Below are positions 59,026-64,000 of a DNA stretch of 64,000 nt, piece after piece. The stretch comes from Microcebus murinus. Lineage: Eukaryota; Chordata; Mammalia; Primates; Cheirogaleidae. Positions within the stretch are counted from its first letter, which is position 1. Every line of letters begins with the position of its first letter. The translations under genes were made by a program, and so were the position numbers. The notes under the pieces were generated by a model that was given only the letters and a program-made list of their open reading frames with translations, ran no database searches and had not been told where the DNA came from. The stretch covers positions 31,910,001 to 31,974,000 of the forward strand of contig NC_134122.1 in assembly GCF_040939455.1 (NCBI RefSeq), given 5' to 3'.

Positions 59026-59247
59026 TGAGACAATCTCCAAACCTTAATTTACTTTGTCTTTTATAGCTTATGTTATTTGTTTTGGGGATTTCTGTTTTAA
59101 GCCTGACCTTTCTAGCTACATGAGAAGGCAGAGAGAGAAAGACTATAGGAAGTGTATTATGTGAAAATGTACCCAACTATTTCTCCTTGAACTTGGAATT
59201 GTTAGACCACATGGGTATCATGCAGATTAGGGCGGGGATAAATGTAC

Positions 59248-59264
59248 GTGTGTGTGTGTGTGTA
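59248..59264 (+). repeat. (GT)n microsatellite
   Basis: Short 'gtgtgtgtgtgtgtgta' run in the NCF1-GTF2IRD2 spacer. Confidence 0.8.
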
Positions 59265-59531
59265 TTTGTGTACTCCTCAACAAATATACACATCTGTCTC
59301 TCTCTACTGACTGATTTAAACTTCGAGATGCCAACCACCATACCTACAAGGGGTCAGCCCGATAACGTGAACGAATGGAACAGGCCAGGCATAAAAAAAG
59401 TCAACTACTGGAAATACAATAAAACTGTCTTGATTTTTACTGAATGGTGAAGCATAAAATGTCGTACAAACAGGTATGATACTGCAAATTATATCTCCAA
59501 TTCAAAGTGGAAAAAACCTGAAAAACAAATA

Positions 59532-59537
59532 TTTAAT
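59532..59537 (-). terminator. Possible GTF2IRD2 polyadenylation signal ATTAAA
   Basis: TTTAAT on the + strand reads ATTAAA on the - strand, about 90 bp after the GTF2IRD2 stop. No canonical AATAAA is closer. Alternative distal sites cannot be excluded. Confidence 0.35.
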
Positions 59538-59622
59538 AATTAACTTTCTCAACTCATAACCCCTCGAGCCTAGAAGATTCTAGCCTTACACACCATGGGC
59601 ACCACTGAGAGTTCTCCCTCCA

Positions 59623-63457
<3,835 letters not shown>

Positions 63458-63520
63458 CTAGCTGGGTTTGCCACTTACCTTTCCAAACCATGCTTTATCT
63501 TAATGCCAGAATTTTATTTT

Positions 63521-63855
63521 ATTATTATTATTATTTTTTGAGACAGAGTCTCACTCTATTGCCTGGGCTAGAGTGCTGCGGTGTCAGCATAGCTCACAGC
63601 AACCTCAAACTCCTCAAAGCTGAAGTGATCCTTCTGCTTCAGCCTCCCGAGTAGCTGGGACTACAGGCATGCGCCACCATGCCCAGCTAATTTTTTCTAT
63701 ATATATTAGTTGTCCAATTAATTTCTTTCTATTTATATTAGAGACGGGGTCTCACTGTTGCTCAGGCTGGTTTCGAACTCCTGACCTTGAGCGATCCACC
63801 CACCTCGGCCTCCCAGAGTGCTGGGATTACAGGCCTGAGCCACTGCACCCTGGCC
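63521..63855 (-). mobile_element. Alu (strepsirrhine type) in GTF2IRD2 intron
   Basis: On the + strand it reads T-rich (ATT)n, 'gagacagagtctcactctattg', the strepsirrhine variant middle, and 'gccactgcaccctggcc'. It is sense to the GTF2IRD2 reading strand. About 90 bp separate it from the I-repeat exon. The remaining 63856-64000 is GC-rich with nothing recognised. Confidence 0.9.
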
Positions 63856-64000
63856 TAAGGTATTCTTTTAAAAAGGAGTATTTCCGGCCCAAGGGGTGGG
63901 GGCGGCAGGTGCCAGGGGCTGGAGAGGCAACTGCCTCCGAGATACCGATGCTCATGGAGGGGAGGCAAGTGCGGCTGCCACAGTGTGCCAGGGACCTTGT

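Overview
This is a mammalian nuclear window, almost certainly from a strepsirrhine primate, probably a lemur such as Microcebus. About two dozen Alu copies are spread through it. Most carry the variant typical of strepsirrhines: 'gtcagcctagctcacagc' in the antisense left arm and 'ttagttggccaattaatt' in the middle. TTAA-flanked piggyBac-like elements and a short hAT element with an nTCTAGAn-like target duplication also fit a lemur, since recent DNA-transposon activity has been described in mouse lemur.

The gene order matches the distal part of the human Williams-Beuren region (7q11.23). (1) The 3' half of GTF2I (TFII-I) is on the + strand, about 1-35.73 kb. There are 20 coding exons, running from the C-terminal half of I-repeat 2 through I-repeats 3-6 to the stop at 34054-34056, then a 3'UTR exon at 35063-~35.73 kb. 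(2) An intergenic stretch at 35.73-42.93 kb has no recognisable gene. (3) NCF1 (p47phox, an NADPH oxidase organiser) is complete on the + strand. All 11 coding exons lie between 42968 and 54767 and splice to an open 391-codon protein. Exon 2 starts with GTGT, so this is not the GT-deleted human pseudogene form. (4) The 3' end of GTF2IRD2 is on the - strand, 63432 down to 59623: one I-repeat exon, a 29-bp linker exon, and one large exon encoding a domesticated BED-zinc-finger/hAT transposase. NCF1 and GTF2IRD2 converge.

The genes sit together for evolutionary reasons and do not form a pathway. GTF2I and GTF2IRD2 are paralogous transcription regulators built from repeated I-domains, and all I-repeat C-terminal exons here are exactly 184 bp. 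NCF1 is a phagocyte oxidase subunit lying between them.

Repeats fill the introns. Many Alus have visible target-site duplications, and some are nested or in tandem. There are ancient L1 and MIR remnants, two related piggyBac elements in GTF2I intron 5 of this window (one with an internally deleted transposase ORF), and a hAT MITE in the GTF2I 3'UTR intron. Two related TA-flanked DNA transposons occur in NCF1, one in intron 1 and one inside the 3'UTR. No CRISPR, tRNA, rRNA or bacterial feature was seen, as expected.

Exon boundaries were read by eye from splice consensus, reading phase and knowledge of the human proteins. No alignment was run.
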